A DNA stretch of 64,000 nucleotides from Balamuthia mandrillaris (Eukaryota; Discosea; Longamoebia; Balamuthiidae), in the NCBI GenBank assembly GCA_031835245.1, contig JAVKOQ010000237.1, forward strand, positions 17,399-81,398. The letters are read 5' to 3'. The stretch's first letter is position 1; each line of letters starts with the position of its first letter. Of the stretch, positions 23,074-33,658 are shown one piece after another. The notes under the pieces are model-generated. The model was given only the letters and a program-made list of their open reading frames with translations, was not told where the DNA came from and ran no database searches. The position numbers and the translations under genes were made by a program.

Positions 23074-24452
23074 ATGGCAGCCTCCAGCGGAGCCTCTCGA
23101 CCACTGCTTCCGCCACCCACATTTGTCTCCCCGCAAAACGGCGGACACCACCCCTCTGCCTTTATGAATCCCTCGTCGCACTCTGACTATTCCGCAGCTT
23201 CTTCCGCGAAACGTCTGAGCAACTTTGCCACTGTGCGTGGGCCGTCGAATAGGCGTCATACGGCTCCGCATCCGCCCACCCCATTGCAGCTCTCGATGAA
23301 GAGTAACCATGACACCACAACAAAAGCAACAGAAGATGATGACTGGACTCCGTTTCAACAATAGTACGCTACCTTTAGACGTCTTCTCTTCCCTGTAGTA
23401 GGTCTTCTTTGACCTTAATCTTGTTGTTCTGCTTGTTTATATGTCTTGTTCTCTTCTGCTGTTCTTGTTCTTGTTCTTCTTGTTGTTGTGCCTCTTCTTA
23501 GTTTTCTCTGTTCTTGTTCTGTTCTTGTTCTTGTTCTTGTTCTTCTTTTCCACCTTCGTGTCTTTCTCTTCTCTCCATGCTGACTTGTGCGATAAGCAGC
23601 TCCAGTCCAAAGGCCGTCCCGCAGCTTGAAAGTCGGGGGAGCAAAAGCCAAATCTTCAGCCGTCCGGCTCCAGCCTACACGAGCACCAACAGACCCTTAA
23701 GCTCACACTCCACGATCGGCGCTTCTGCGTCGTCATCTTCCTCCTCAAGAACACCGCTGTCGCCTGACCTCTTTGTCAACGACGAGCATCTTCGTCTCCG
23801 GCATCTCAAACAACCACAACACACGCATTCCTCCCCTGGTTCCACTGCCACTTCGCCTCGTTCCTCCTCTTCTCTACCACCACCAACAAACATGCTGACG
23901 GCACCAACTTCGCAGCGGCGGTCGAGCGCTTCGTTCTATGCCTCCTCGTCGGCACAACCGGCTTACTCCTCCTCCTCCGCTGTGTACGTTCGTCATGGCT
24001 GTCACTCGGCGTCTCTCTCAACGAACGAAGGAGGAAAAGAAGAGGAGAACAGGAAGACAAAGAAAAAGTCCAAGAGCATCGTCATCCTAAGAAGGAGTCC
24101 AAGAGGAGGAGGCCAGCAGGAAGAGGAGAGGAACAAAAAAAAGAAAGGGGGAAGCACAAGAGCGTGGTCCCCAACAACACCTAACAACAACACCTCCAAC
24201 CACTTCAACAAAGAGGAACAGCAAAAGGAAAAGCAAAAGGAAAAAGCAGCTGAAGACGCGGTGGAAGCAAGAGGAGGAGAAGAGAGTTGGAGAAGAACCA
24301 TGACAGAGAAAGAGAGAGAGGAATGGGTGAAGAGGCAGCAGGAAGGCAAAACCAAACTCACCCGAGAGCAGAAGAAAGCGCTGAAAGATGCCGAAAAGCT
24401 GAAGAAGAAAATGGAAAAATTGAAATTGCAACAAAAAATGAATGCAAAGTAA
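23074..24452 (+). CDS. Disordered Ser/Lys-rich protein, function unknown
   Basis: Exons 23074-23363 and 23600-24452 (380 residues) join in phase 2, giving PFQQYSSPKAV across the junction. The first 230 residues are Ser/Pro/Thr-rich and disordered. The middle turns strongly basic (RKTKKKSKSIVILRRSPRGGG). The last 60 residues are a charged helix, probably a coiled coil (TMTEKEREEWVKRQQEGKTKLTREQ.. to KKKMEKLKLQQKMNAK). No catalytic motif or known domain. A scaffold or nucleic-acid-associated protein would fit, but that is only composition. The codon usage and clean splice support a real gene. Confidence 0.55.
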
Positions 24453-24637
24453 CCTTGAAGAACAAAGAGGGATAAGCAAAAATATTTTCAACGTTGTTGA
24501 TACTTAAAAAGAAACATCTAAACAGAACAAAAAATATACAAAACAATTCAACAACCAAAAAAAAAACTCTCAATAAATAAATTTGAAAACAAAGTCATTC
24601 TCTCTCTCTCTCTCCTCCATCCTCTCTTTCTAACCTT

Positions 24638-26571
24638 TCATCGCTGAGGCGAATAGAAAAAGTCAAGAATGCGCCACCACCACCAATATGTTCCATCCAA
24701 GTTCTCATCGGCCCACCAACAAGAGGATGAAGGGGTCAACGGAGGCCATCGCCGTGCCTCCTCTTCCTCGCTCGGAGAGAAGGCTCCGGGGAAGAGGGGG
24801 GCATAGTCGGGATGCCGACGATCAATGTCTCCGTTGCGGCAGTGAAGATGGTACTTGTGTTGCATGTCGGTGAGAAAGGAGGCCCACTCACGCCCAAGCA
24901 AGGCCGGGCGGGAGGTGTCCTGGATGGTGGCGATGTGGGGCGCGTCCACCAGCCAGGAGTTGGGAAGCACCGCGAGAGCGCGTCCGGATGCGTACAGCTC
25001 AAAGTGGTGCGTTGCTTTGTTGTAGCCTCTTCCCTGTTTTTTCATCCATAAGTTAGCGGTCAGAGAATAGAAAAGATGACGGAAAGAAAGAGAGGTAGAG
25101 AGGTAGAGAGAGAGAGAGAGAGAACACCGACCAGAAACCGCTCGTCGTAGGGAATCATGTTCCTCAGTCGAGCGATGAAGTAGCCTTCGAAACACCGTTG
25201 ATAGGTAACACGATAAGGGTCATCTGTTTGCAACCACTGATGCAGCGAAAAGGGACCATGGTAGGCAGGCGGATACTCCGGATGCATGGCGGTGAGGTGG
25301 CCCTGTTGCCATAGCAGATCAACTTCCTCCTTGCTGGTAGGAAGAGTGAACGTGGCTTTAAGGATGCCTTCCGTGCCGACAGCTTCAAGGAACTTTTCTG
25401 TCATTTCCAAGGCAGGCACCACATAGATCGTCTCCTGGTCATGGCGCAGAGTGTCATTCCACTGACGTGTGGTCCGTTGGAGGTCCTGCCAAAAGTGAGG
25501 CATGGGAGCACTGGGCACGGCGTCCACGTCACTCGCCATGATCCACTCGGGTGAGTCCCAAAGGACGTTGGGGTGGGCCACGTCGGAAGGGAAGAACATC
25601 CCATTAGCCAGCAAGTCATTGTCCAGCCAGTGGGCCACGCCGTGAGTGTGCCTCTCGCTGGCAAAGAAGACGGAGCGGGCCTGTTGCATGATGTCCTCGT
25701 GGGTGACCGTGTTGGCGTAGGCGGAGGGAGGAAGAGCCAACTTGGTGGCCACGTTGCGCAGGGTATTGATGGGATAGGGGTCATTAGGCTTACCCAACAC
25801 CAGGTGCAGCCTCACATACTGGAAAGCGAGGGGCTCCTCGCGGAACCACCGAGAGAGCTCCTGGATTTCCTCTGTTGCCCGAAGAAACACAGCGGCGCTG
25901 ATGGGGCCTTGCCAGGCCTTGGCCAACGTGACTAACCGAGGCAGCCGATTGAAGCTCAACTGGGTAACCAGTGTGATAGCTCCTGTGGATGCTTCTCTCT
26001 CCGGCCCTCCTCCATGTACAACGTTGCTCTCCTTTCCCTTATGCTCCTGTTGGTTACGATGATCTCCCCTCCCTTTTTTCGTTTGTTGCAGTTGCTTGCT
26101 CACCTCCGGCCGCTGTTCTCCATCCGCCTTGCTCCCCACCCAAAAGTGAGGCAGCACCACCCGTGAGCAAGCCACGTCATTGATGGGAATGAAAGAACGT
26201 TGTGGGAGAGGAGGAAGCATGTCAACATCGTAGCCATTCCGTTGGAGCGCAGCTGCTACGGTGCATTCGGCAGACCTGTTGAGAGGGAGGAGAGAGAGAA
26301 AGAGAGGGAACGGAAAAAAAAACCACAAGCGTAACACAAAAAGTCAGTGACGAAACGCAGCGCGATGACTTGGTTGATCAGAAAAAAAAAGAGGGGTCCG
26401 AAGAGAAACGTACGTTTTTACATTTTTTTCAGGGAGGGTGGGAGAAACACTGGACAACTGGAAGAGGAGAACAAAAACGTAGAGTACAAAAGCAAAGAGG
26501 ACCAAGGACCGAGGAGAGAGGCGCCAAACGCTGCCATAGCACGAAAAAGTGTAGGAGAACCTGCTCCACAT
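24638..26571 (-). CDS. GT49 glycosyltransferase, LARGE/B4GAT1-like
   Basis: Exon 1 (ATG 26571) encodes a type II signal anchor (SLVLFAFVLYVFVLLFQLS). Exon 2 (about 26276-25132) begins SAECTVAAALQRNGYDVD. It carries TLVTQLSFNRLPRLVTLAKAW, GPISAAVFL, a DxD motif in WIMASDVDAVP, and GPFSLHQWLQTDDPYRV..CFEGYF followed by YDERFLVG. The last exon gives GYNKATHHFELYASG and AVLPNSWLVDAPH, ending at TGA 24640-24638. These are the landmarks of family GT49, the glucuronyltransferase domain of LARGE and B4GAT1 that builds the xylose-glucuronate glycan on dystroglycan in animals. Here it probably makes a cell-surface or Golgi glycan of unknown acceptor. Only the GT49 half is present; no GT8 domain. The intron (donor about 25128) starts with (TC)n in sense. 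Confidence 0.85.
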
Positions 26572-27059
26572 CGTTTTCTTCCCACTTTGCCAAGCAGGAA
26601 GAAGAACAAAAAAAATTATAATAAATATAATAAATAATAAATAAATAAATGAAAATAAATGACAAAGCACCCCTTCTCCCTCTCTCTCTCTCTTTCTCTT
26701 TTTTTCCTCCTCTTTCCTGTCTTTTCTTTTCCCAACAATTTGTTGTTGCGGCTTTTTCTATCTTCCTTTTTTTTCATAATGATGACAGGACAAACAATGG
26801 TCCTGCTCCTCGGACGCCGTCCATGGACATGGGCGCACCAGATATCCCTGCTGTTTTACCAGGACGTTATGTGCTGGGTTTTGGCCCGGACCATTTCTTC
26901 CCGTAGGTTAAGGATCACTGAGGGTTCGATTGATCTGAATATTCAACCTCGTAGGTATTAATCATCCCATTTTCGTGATCGAGGGTTGTTTTCAATCATT
27001 AATTTGGCTTTATTTAGAAAAAAGTGACGTCACTCCGAAACAGCTCCTCTCTGGCGGAG
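26572..27059. other. Intergenic; one orphan frame with protein-like end
   Basis: AT-rich flank of the GT49 gene with an AATAAATAAATAA stretch at 26630-26660 and (TC)n at 26685-26700. On the plus strand, 26790-26906 reads as MDMGAPDIPAVLPGRYVLG and a stop, preceded by a possible acceptor (GATGACAG, ending about 26788). It could be the last exon of a small gene, but no upstream exon is convincing. Confidence 0.35.
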
Positions 27060-27888
27060 TCACTCGGCTGGGCCGTGGTCCTTGTGTCGGTCGTGGTTGG
27101 ATTCCACGGGGGTGGTGGACAGCGCCTCCGTCTTCCAGTGGGTGTGGACCTCCACCCCTGCCGCGTGGATGAGGCTCGACACGGGACACAATCGCTCCAC
27201 TTTGCGCTGGAACTCCACCACCTGGTCCTTCTCCATAGAGCCATCCATCTCCACGGAGATGTGCTGCACTATCTTGTTAAAGTGTGTTGGGGTGTCGGTG
27301 CCTTTGCTGAATGCAGACCAGTCGTAGAAGCCTTCGATGTGATAGACCATGTCACCAAGGCGCATCTTCATTCTCTTCGCCAGCAGGTCTGTGTTTTGGC
27401 GGAAGCAGTTAGACACAGACAAACAATACTGGCTGGTTTTGAGTGGTGGACAATACGCACGTGCAGTGGCTGTCTCGCAGGCCGCTAAAGCGCTCAACAA
27501 AGCCTCCAGCGGAGTTGGTCCTTATTTCGTCACTGTCAGCAGACGAAAAACGAACCAACGCAAGTGCAAAGAGAATAGAGAAAATCGAAACGAGAGAAAA
27601 GAAAAGGGAAAGCAAAAGAAGAGAAGTGCAGACAATACCAGTGTCCTCACCACCCATAGTTTTGGGCTCGTCAAGTACCAGGTGGTGGTGCTTCTTCTCG
27701 CCACAATGCACTATGGTCTGGACGTTGTGCCCTTTGCCAGAAACGACCACAGTAGAGGGAGCAGCCACCAGCGTTGTCCTGGAGAAACAACGACTGCTCA
27801 CCAGCGGGCGGCTTGAAGCCAGTCCCAGTGACGAATAGGTCCACCGACCCGCTAAACCGCCACGCCTCAAGCCTTGTCTGAGTGCCAT
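27060..27888 (-). CDS. OsmC-like redox family protein
   Basis: Exon 1 (ATG 27888) has an Arg/Ser-rich, acid-poor start (ALRQGLRRGGLAGRW), possibly a mitochondrial presequence, then KGHNVQTIVHCGEKKHHHLVLDEP and MGGEDTG. The intron with donor GTATTG splits the Gly codon; the next exon gives PTPLEALLSALAACETATA. A second intron (about 27456-27393) probably follows ARAY. The rest has LLAKRMKMRLGDMVYHIEGFYDWS and VERLCPVSSLIHAAGVEVH, ending at TGA 27062-27060. GGxxxGPxPxExLLxALxxC and the later CPVS hold the two cysteines that reduce organic peroxides in OsmC/Ohr proteins. Function is likely peroxide detoxification; many eukaryotic members are untested. The second intron has a weak donor (GTCCAC), so that border is tentative. 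Confidence 0.75.
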
Positions 27889-28183
27889 GTGTGTTCCCGA
27901 TAAACCAAAAAAAAAAAAAGACAAAAAAATATTTGTCCTTTGAATAGTTATTTAAACAAAATTCAACGGAAATTCCCATTTATTTATTCCAAATTTCAAC
28001 TGAATTTCCACCAGATGTGATCGAACCGACGCGGCCGATCGATTGCGAAGAACCAGAACAGGTCAACAGAGAGAAACAATGTATTGAAATAGCCCATTTT
28101 AGGTATAATATATATAGATGCCCCTTCCTCTTCACTCTTTTAATGGAAGGGGAAGAAGGAAAAACTGATGCGTAGTGAAGACC

Positions 28184-29697
28184 ATGCGCGGTAAACAGGT
28201 TCGTTGTAAGGGTTCAAGAAAGTACCTGCTACTCGCGTTCACTTTGGTCCTCTCGGCGCTATTGGATCAGGCGGTGAGCCTGGAACAAAAGCTTCCGCCA
28301 CAGGCGATGGCTGATGGCTACCCAACTTCTTTTTCCGTCATAGTACCTGCCTTCAACACCTCCTTCTACGTTATCAACACTCTTAAGAGTGTGGAAACGA
28401 GTCTTAAGTTCTTTTACCACCGCTTCTCAGCAACTTATCCTACCAAACAAGTCAAAGCGGAAGTGGTGGTGGTGGATGATGCTTCCCCCGACAACACTCT
28501 CAGCAAGATCTTGAACTTCGTGGATCGAAGGAGAAAGGCCCCTTCATCCAACGTTACGTGGAAAGTACTTTCCTTGCCGCAACAAGTCTTCGCTGGGGCT
28601 GCACGCAACCTCGGAGTTTATCACTCCAAAGGGGAGGTGTTCTTTCTTGATGCTGATGACTTGTATCATCCAGAGCATGTGTACGTCTGCTTCGTGGGGT
28701 TGGCTGCCAGATGGAGGATCTATCCTATGGTATGTTTCCCTGTTCATGTTTCATCTTCAGTTATTTTTCTCTATCAGCATCTGTTCTGTCTCATAGAGAC
28801 CAGTGCAAATGCTGAAGGCACGGAATAATCATAGGCAGAAACAAATGTGAATATTGAGCTAGAAGGGATACCTTTGAGAAGGCAGCGTAAGATTATAGGA
28901 ACCATTCCACAAAATAAATGCATGTTCCGCAAGTACCATGAGTTTGTGGAGGGCTTCCCGGAGCAAATAGTCTTCAGGAAATACGAAGACGCGGGCTGGG
29001 TAAAAGCGATGGCTGCGTTGGGAGGAAGCACCTGGCGTGTGAGTTCATTCTCGTTCACCTTGTTAGTCATTACCAACTGACATTAACTGCAACTCATCAG
29101 ATGGACAGAGAGACGGTAACGTATAGATTCTTTCCGGGAAACTCCCTGGAAAGACAACGGGAACGCTTTACAGCTCCTTGGGGCTCCATCGGTAGAGATC
29201 ACGATTTCACCAACAGCGTTGAGGGTTACCTGCGGATCGGCCTTTTGCGAGCGCAGGTGAGGCATTTGAAAACAAAGGCAGAGGCGGCTTTACAAGGTTC
29301 GTGTGGTTGAGTTGCAGAGAACAACTGGTTGACTGGATGTTGGTTGCTGTCAACAACAATAACTACAGGAAGGATGATTGAAGATAATCCATTCTGGGCA
29401 ATTCATTCTCATCGGTTCGAGCAAGCAATTAAAAACAACACGTGTAGAGACATCTCTGATATCACAGACTGGAAGTAAGTTCCGTTATAATCTAGCTTCC
29501 GTACCTCTTATCTGAATGTCTTGCAACTCGACAGCTGCATGCAGTTGTTAGCATTTGCGGAAGAGGAAAGAAAGTCTGGTTGGGCGCAACCTCTACAATG
29601 GGCACTTCAAGTGGTTAACAACGTTTGCACCACCACCAGCAGTTCAAGTCGACAAAGCAGCTTTTCTTTGTGCTGTGACCTGTTCCTGTATCCATAA
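28184..29697 (+). CDS. Family 2 glycosyltransferase, GT2 paralogue B
   Basis: Exons 28184-28729, 28835-29038, 29101-29296, 29369-29474 and 29535-29697 keep frame. ATG 28184 is followed by a basic stretch and a signal peptide or anchor (YLLLAFTLVLSALLDQAVS). The GT-A domain has FSVIVPAFNTSFYVINTLKS, VVVVDDASPDNTL and FFLDADDLYHPEHV. The C-terminal region repeats the family blocks IIGTIPQNKCMFRKYHEFVEG, RETVTYRFFPGNSLERQRERF and EDNPFWAIHS. The tail TTTSSSSRQSSFSLCC is Ser-rich. It lies 107 bp upstream of paralogue C in the same direction, with the same intron positions, so the pair is a tandem duplication. Sugar donor unknown. Confidence 0.85.
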
Positions 29698-29804
29698 TAA
29701 CAAACATCAGCAAACAACACCCGTTGCAGGCGTTACGTGAGTTTTTCGTGTCGACAAAAAACAAGTGCGTCTCTTCGAAGATCAAGGAGAGCTCAAGAGC
29801 GTGA

Positions 29805-31415
29805 ATGAGGAAGGGAAGCACCTTCTCTGCGGTTGCTGTCCTGTTACTCTTGCTGGGTGGTAGTCCACAAGTGCATTGCCGCTCCGGTGTTGTTGGTGCG
29901 CGTGAGGAACGAAGCTCGCATAGGCTAGAGCTTCCTCCCCAAGCCAGAGCATCAGCCTTTCCAACTTCATTTTCAGTCATCGTGCCAACCCACAACAACG
30001 AGGCCTTTGTCATCCGCACACTAAAGAGCGTGGAAAGTAGCATCCAATTCTTCTTCAAACATGCCACAAACTCCAACAAGGCTCTCCATACCATTCTTGA
30101 CGAGGAGCACATAGCACTACTCTCCAAGACGAAAGCGGAGGTAGTCATCGTGGATGACGCCTCCACCGATCATACCCTCACTAAAGCTCTCAACTTTGTG
30201 CAGCGAAGGAAACAACAGCAGCAGCGTAGTGGTCGTCTCTCGTGGAAGGTTTTGTCTTTGCCAGAACAGCTCTATGGTGGGGCGGCTCGTAATCTTGGAG
30301 CGTTGCACTCCGAGGGGGAGGTGCTCTTCTTTCTGGATGCAGACGACTTGTTTCATCGTGAGCATGTGCTGGCGTGTTTTCCTGCACTGGCAGCAAAAAG
30401 GGAGGAACTCGTGATGGTTCGTTTGATCATCAGCTGTTCTCACGCTTAATATAACCTCGAAAACAACACAAACCAAAAAATGCATACATACACTTCAAAC
30501 AAGTAAACAAAAGGCAGAGACAGGAGTGAATGTGGAACTGGCAAACATTCATCCGGATTGGAAGGAGAGAATCAGAGCAACCATACCGCAGAACAAATGC
30601 TTGTACCGCAACTTTCATGACTTTGTGGAGGGCTTCCCAGAGCAAGAGGTCTATCGCCGCTACGATGACTATGGCTATGTTAGAACCATGGCCTTGTTCC
30701 GCACTGAAGTCTTCAAGGTACTGCTTACAGAGAGGGCTAAATGATGAAAGGACGAAAAACAAAAGAGAGGAAAAAGATGAAGGAAAGAAAGTGCTCTAAC
30801 AAGGGTTTCTGTGTAGTTGGATAGGGAGACTGTCACCTACAAATTCTACCCAGGTAACTCGTTGGACAAACAACGTAAACGGTTCGAGGTGGCGCTGGAG
30901 GAGGCTGGTCTCTACGAAGAGGCAAACACGGCGGAGGACATGGTGCGAGAAAGCCTTTTGTTCTCTCATGGCCTTCACCTCCGAGATAAAGCTCTCGCCA
31001 TTAAACAAGGTATCTTCGTTCTGTTTCTTGATGTGTTGTCAGCGTTGCAAAACAATACAAAAACATATGCAGGAAGAGCTATAGAAGAGAACCCGCTCTG
31101 GGCCATTCATTCTTACCTCGTCAAGCAAGCAAGGAAGAGCGGCAGCTGTGAGAATTATGGGAGGATAAATGCCCATTTTCTAAAGTACATTTTACCAGTA
31201 AGAATGAAAGCGGTAAAAATTTTTTAGCTAACCTCTTGAACGTTGTTAAAAGGCGGCAACGATTGTTAGACTTCGCAGAAGAGGAGGAAAAGAACGGTCG
31301 TATGCAGCGTGCCCTATGGACACGTCAAGTGGCTGCAACCATGATTAGTCCCAACGCTACTCAGCGAGATGGAGTTCATGGTCCTGTTCAGTTCTATATA
31401 GAATCAAAAAGGTGA
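29805..31415 (+). CDS. Family 2 glycosyltransferase, GT2 paralogue C
   Basis: Exons 29805-30416, 30514-30717, 30817-31009, 31073-31184 and 31253-31415 (TGA). A signal peptide (FSAVAVLLLLLGGSPQVHC) is followed by FSVIVPTHNNEAFVIRTLKS, an insert unique to this copy (HTILDEEHIALLSK), VVIVDDASTDHTL and FFLDADDLFHREHV. The C-terminal family blocks are ATIPQNKCLYRNFHDFVEG, RETVTYKFYPGNSLDKQRKRF and EENPLWAIHS, then DFAEEEEKNGR. A secreted or luminal transferase is likely. Intron positions match paralogues A and B, and the phase-1 intron before the NPxWAI block is kept in all three. The donor at 31185 (GTACAT) was chosen because it alone restores LKRQRLLDFAEEE. Confidence 0.85.
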
Positions 31416-31436
31416 ATGGAGGCCTGAGTGTATGCA

Positions 31437-31440
<4 letters not shown>

Positions 31441-31470
<30 letters not shown>
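31441..31470 (+). repeat. (GA)n microsatellite
   Basis: 30 bases of pure GA just after the stop of GT2 paralogue C, in the convergent spacer to the hydrolase gene. Confidence 0.9.
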
Positions 31471-31472
<2 letters not shown>

Positions 31473-31541
31473 GTGTCCAAAAAAAATAAATAACTATTAA
31501 AATCAACAACATTGCAAGAATGTGGCTTGTCCTTCGTGCTG

Positions 31542-31701
31542 TTATTTTGAAGGACTGCAGTCCTTCAAAGGATGTAATTTCTCCAAAGATAAGATGTATT
31601 CAGAACACACGCGGTCCATCCATGCATCTTCCCAAAAGTCCCTAAGGGTGCCATTCCTATTAGCTACGGACAGGAAGAAGAGGGGAGAGCGAGAGAGAGC
31701 G

Positions 31702-31740
<39 letters not shown>

Positions 31741-32482
31741 CTAACCATCCCTCTAGCCACGCGCAATGACCTCCTCTCTTCGTGGTAACTACGATGAGAT
31801 TTTCATTTTCGTTGGTCTCCTCAAATGGAGCACACCTATTTGTTGAAAAAGAAACCATCATCAGGGATTGTAGGAGAGAGCAAAAAGAAAAAGAGAAAGA
31901 ATGTGAGATGGAGGGATCACCCACCAATAAGGACAAAGTGGATCGTCCATGGCATTGACGCAAAGAGTAGGAATAGCAGTTTTACCGATATGAGGTTGGC
32001 TGCTACAACTGCGATAATACTCTTCATTAGTGGCGTAGCCAAACATGCGAATACTAAGATGTTTGTCTATGTCGTAGAGTGAGCTGCTTGAAAGTAGGTT
32101 GAAAACATCCTGTTGAATCTGCTGATTCTTAGATAGTTGGTGCCAATGCCTGTTGCCCGTCGAGGTAACGATACATTGGTATTAGTATGTCATTCGTGTT
32201 ACTCTGTTCTTCTCTCTCTCTCTCTTTCTCTTTCTCTCACGTTCTCTCTCGCCTTGCTTTTTTTCAACTTGGTTGCCGCGGCTCAATTAATCTTTTGTTG
32301 CAAGTGAGACTCCAAACCTTTTGATATAGCCCAGCACTTCTATCCGCAGCAATTTAGAATATAGCTTGCTTCCCCACTCTCTCTGTAACCGTTGACTCAC
32401 CTCCACCAGATTCCACGGGTTTGAAAATAAGCATGCTCCATCCAACTGAAACAGCGAGGGAGGAAGAGAAAATTGGAGAAAC

Positions 32483-32517
<35 letters not shown>

Positions 32518-32758
32518 GGATAGAGGAGGGGGGGGGGAAGAGAGAATGCAGAGATAACGCACAGGGACATTGACGCCGTCTTCGCCAAGGTACTTTCCAA
32601 GTACGTTAGCACCCATGCTGAACGCAACAGCATAGAGGCGAGAGCGCTTCGGCACTCTAGGGCTTGCCCTTATGTAAGGAATGACCTGCCTTATGTCGTC
32701 TGTCAAACCTGGATAAAACATATGTGGCGTCTATAGAGCGTAAGTAAGTAAAGGACAT

Positions 32759-32800
<42 letters not shown>

Positions 32801-33315
32801 AGCAGAGAGTTAGGCGAGAAAGTTACTCTCAATTCGGAGTCACCACAGCCGCGTGCATGGACGACTACGCAGCGAAAGCGTCTCTGCCGACAATGCTTCA
32901 AGAACTGGCGTATATAGCGAGAGCGAGAGCTGCCAGCCAGCCCATGAAGAACTATGACGGTTGGTCTCGGTGGCTCTTGCTCCTCGTCCTCTTCGGACTC
33001 TCCTTTTTGTCCCTCTTCTGGAAGCTTCATCCAGTCCAAATGCAGTTCCGTTCCATCTTTCAGCGCGAAGCACTCCCTGTAAAAGGGGATGTGGGCTCTT
33101 CGGCGAGCCAGAACGCCCAACAGGGTTTGCGGGTGGCAGTTGGAGACCAGAAAGGAGGGCCAGTAGTAAGAGCAGAGGGAGGGCACGCCGGACAGCAGCT
33201 CCTTGTTGAAAGTCGTGGCTTTGTAGTGCAGCTGCGGAAGCTCCCCTATCCACAACAGGTAATGAATGGTGTAAGCCAGGAACAGCACCACTCCTACGGC
33301 GAAGAACCAGTACAT
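31542..33315 (-). CDS. YheT/EMB8-type alpha/beta hydrolase (ABHD1/3 family)
   Basis: ATG 33315 starts an N-terminal membrane anchor (FFAVGVVLFLAYTIHYLLW), then NCHPQTLLGVL, DGTELHLDW and TVIVLHGLAGSSRSRYIRQF (oxyanion-side HG). After introns come RLYAVAFSMGANVLGKYLG (nucleophile elbow Ser), LFSNPWNLVEVSQ, FGYATNEEYYRSCSS, LCVNAMDDPLCP (acid) and RGGHCAWLEG (catalytic His). The last exon, ending DCSPSK at TAA 31544-31542, overlaps a perfect 24-bp palindrome. All triad parts of the ABHD1/ABHD3/YheT family are visible. ABHD3 is a phospholipase for medium-chain and oxidised phosphatidylcholine; other members are esterases. Membrane attachment by the N-terminal helix fits the family. Three introns begin with (TC)n in sense within about 30 nt. 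Confidence 0.88.
31546..31569. repeat. Perfect 24-bp palindrome at the 3' end of the hydrolase CDS
   Basis: Arms TTTGAAGGACTG (31546-31557) and CAGTCCTTCAAA (31558-31569) are exact reverse complements with no loop. It covers the codons for the last residues (FK-D-C-S-P-S region) and lies three bases before the stop. Such a perfect palindrome is unlikely by chance at one given site. Confidence 0.8.
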
Positions 33316-33658
33316 CGCTGTCCTCTCCGCCTTGTCTCTTCAGAGATTCTCGTGCGCTGCTGCTGCCTGCTACTGTGTTTTTTGTTTTTTGTTTTTTGTT
33401 TATGTTCGTGGCGCAACAAAAAGAAAGCCAGGCTCCTCCCTCCCCCCAGGGCGAATAGCAGCTCAAGTTCCTGCTTGTCTTCCTCGTCCTCCCTCGCGCT
33501 TATACTAATAATAATAATAATAATAAATAATCCGCTATCTTCCGGCGGTCTATTTGTTGCTAAGCAACACATTAATTAGATCTACGATATCCGATCGCTT
33601 CGGTTTTTTTGATTTTTTGTTGGCTATCTACAAAAGATAAATCTCCGTGGCTTGGCCC
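33316..33658. promoter_or_regulatory. Promoter flank of the hydrolase gene / 3' flank of the M49-like gene
   Basis: 343 bases with a GTTTTTTGTTTTTTGTTTTTTG stretch near 33380 (broken T runs), a short (TAA)n at about 33506-33528, and a GATCTACGATATCCGATCG box near 33580. No coding exon seen. Confidence 0.45.

Noticed and set aside
26649-26906. 85-residue plus-strand ORF with signal-like start
   Set aside because: The first half is TC-repeat translation. The protein-like end might be an exon, but no partner exon or family could be found, so it is only noted in the gap entry.
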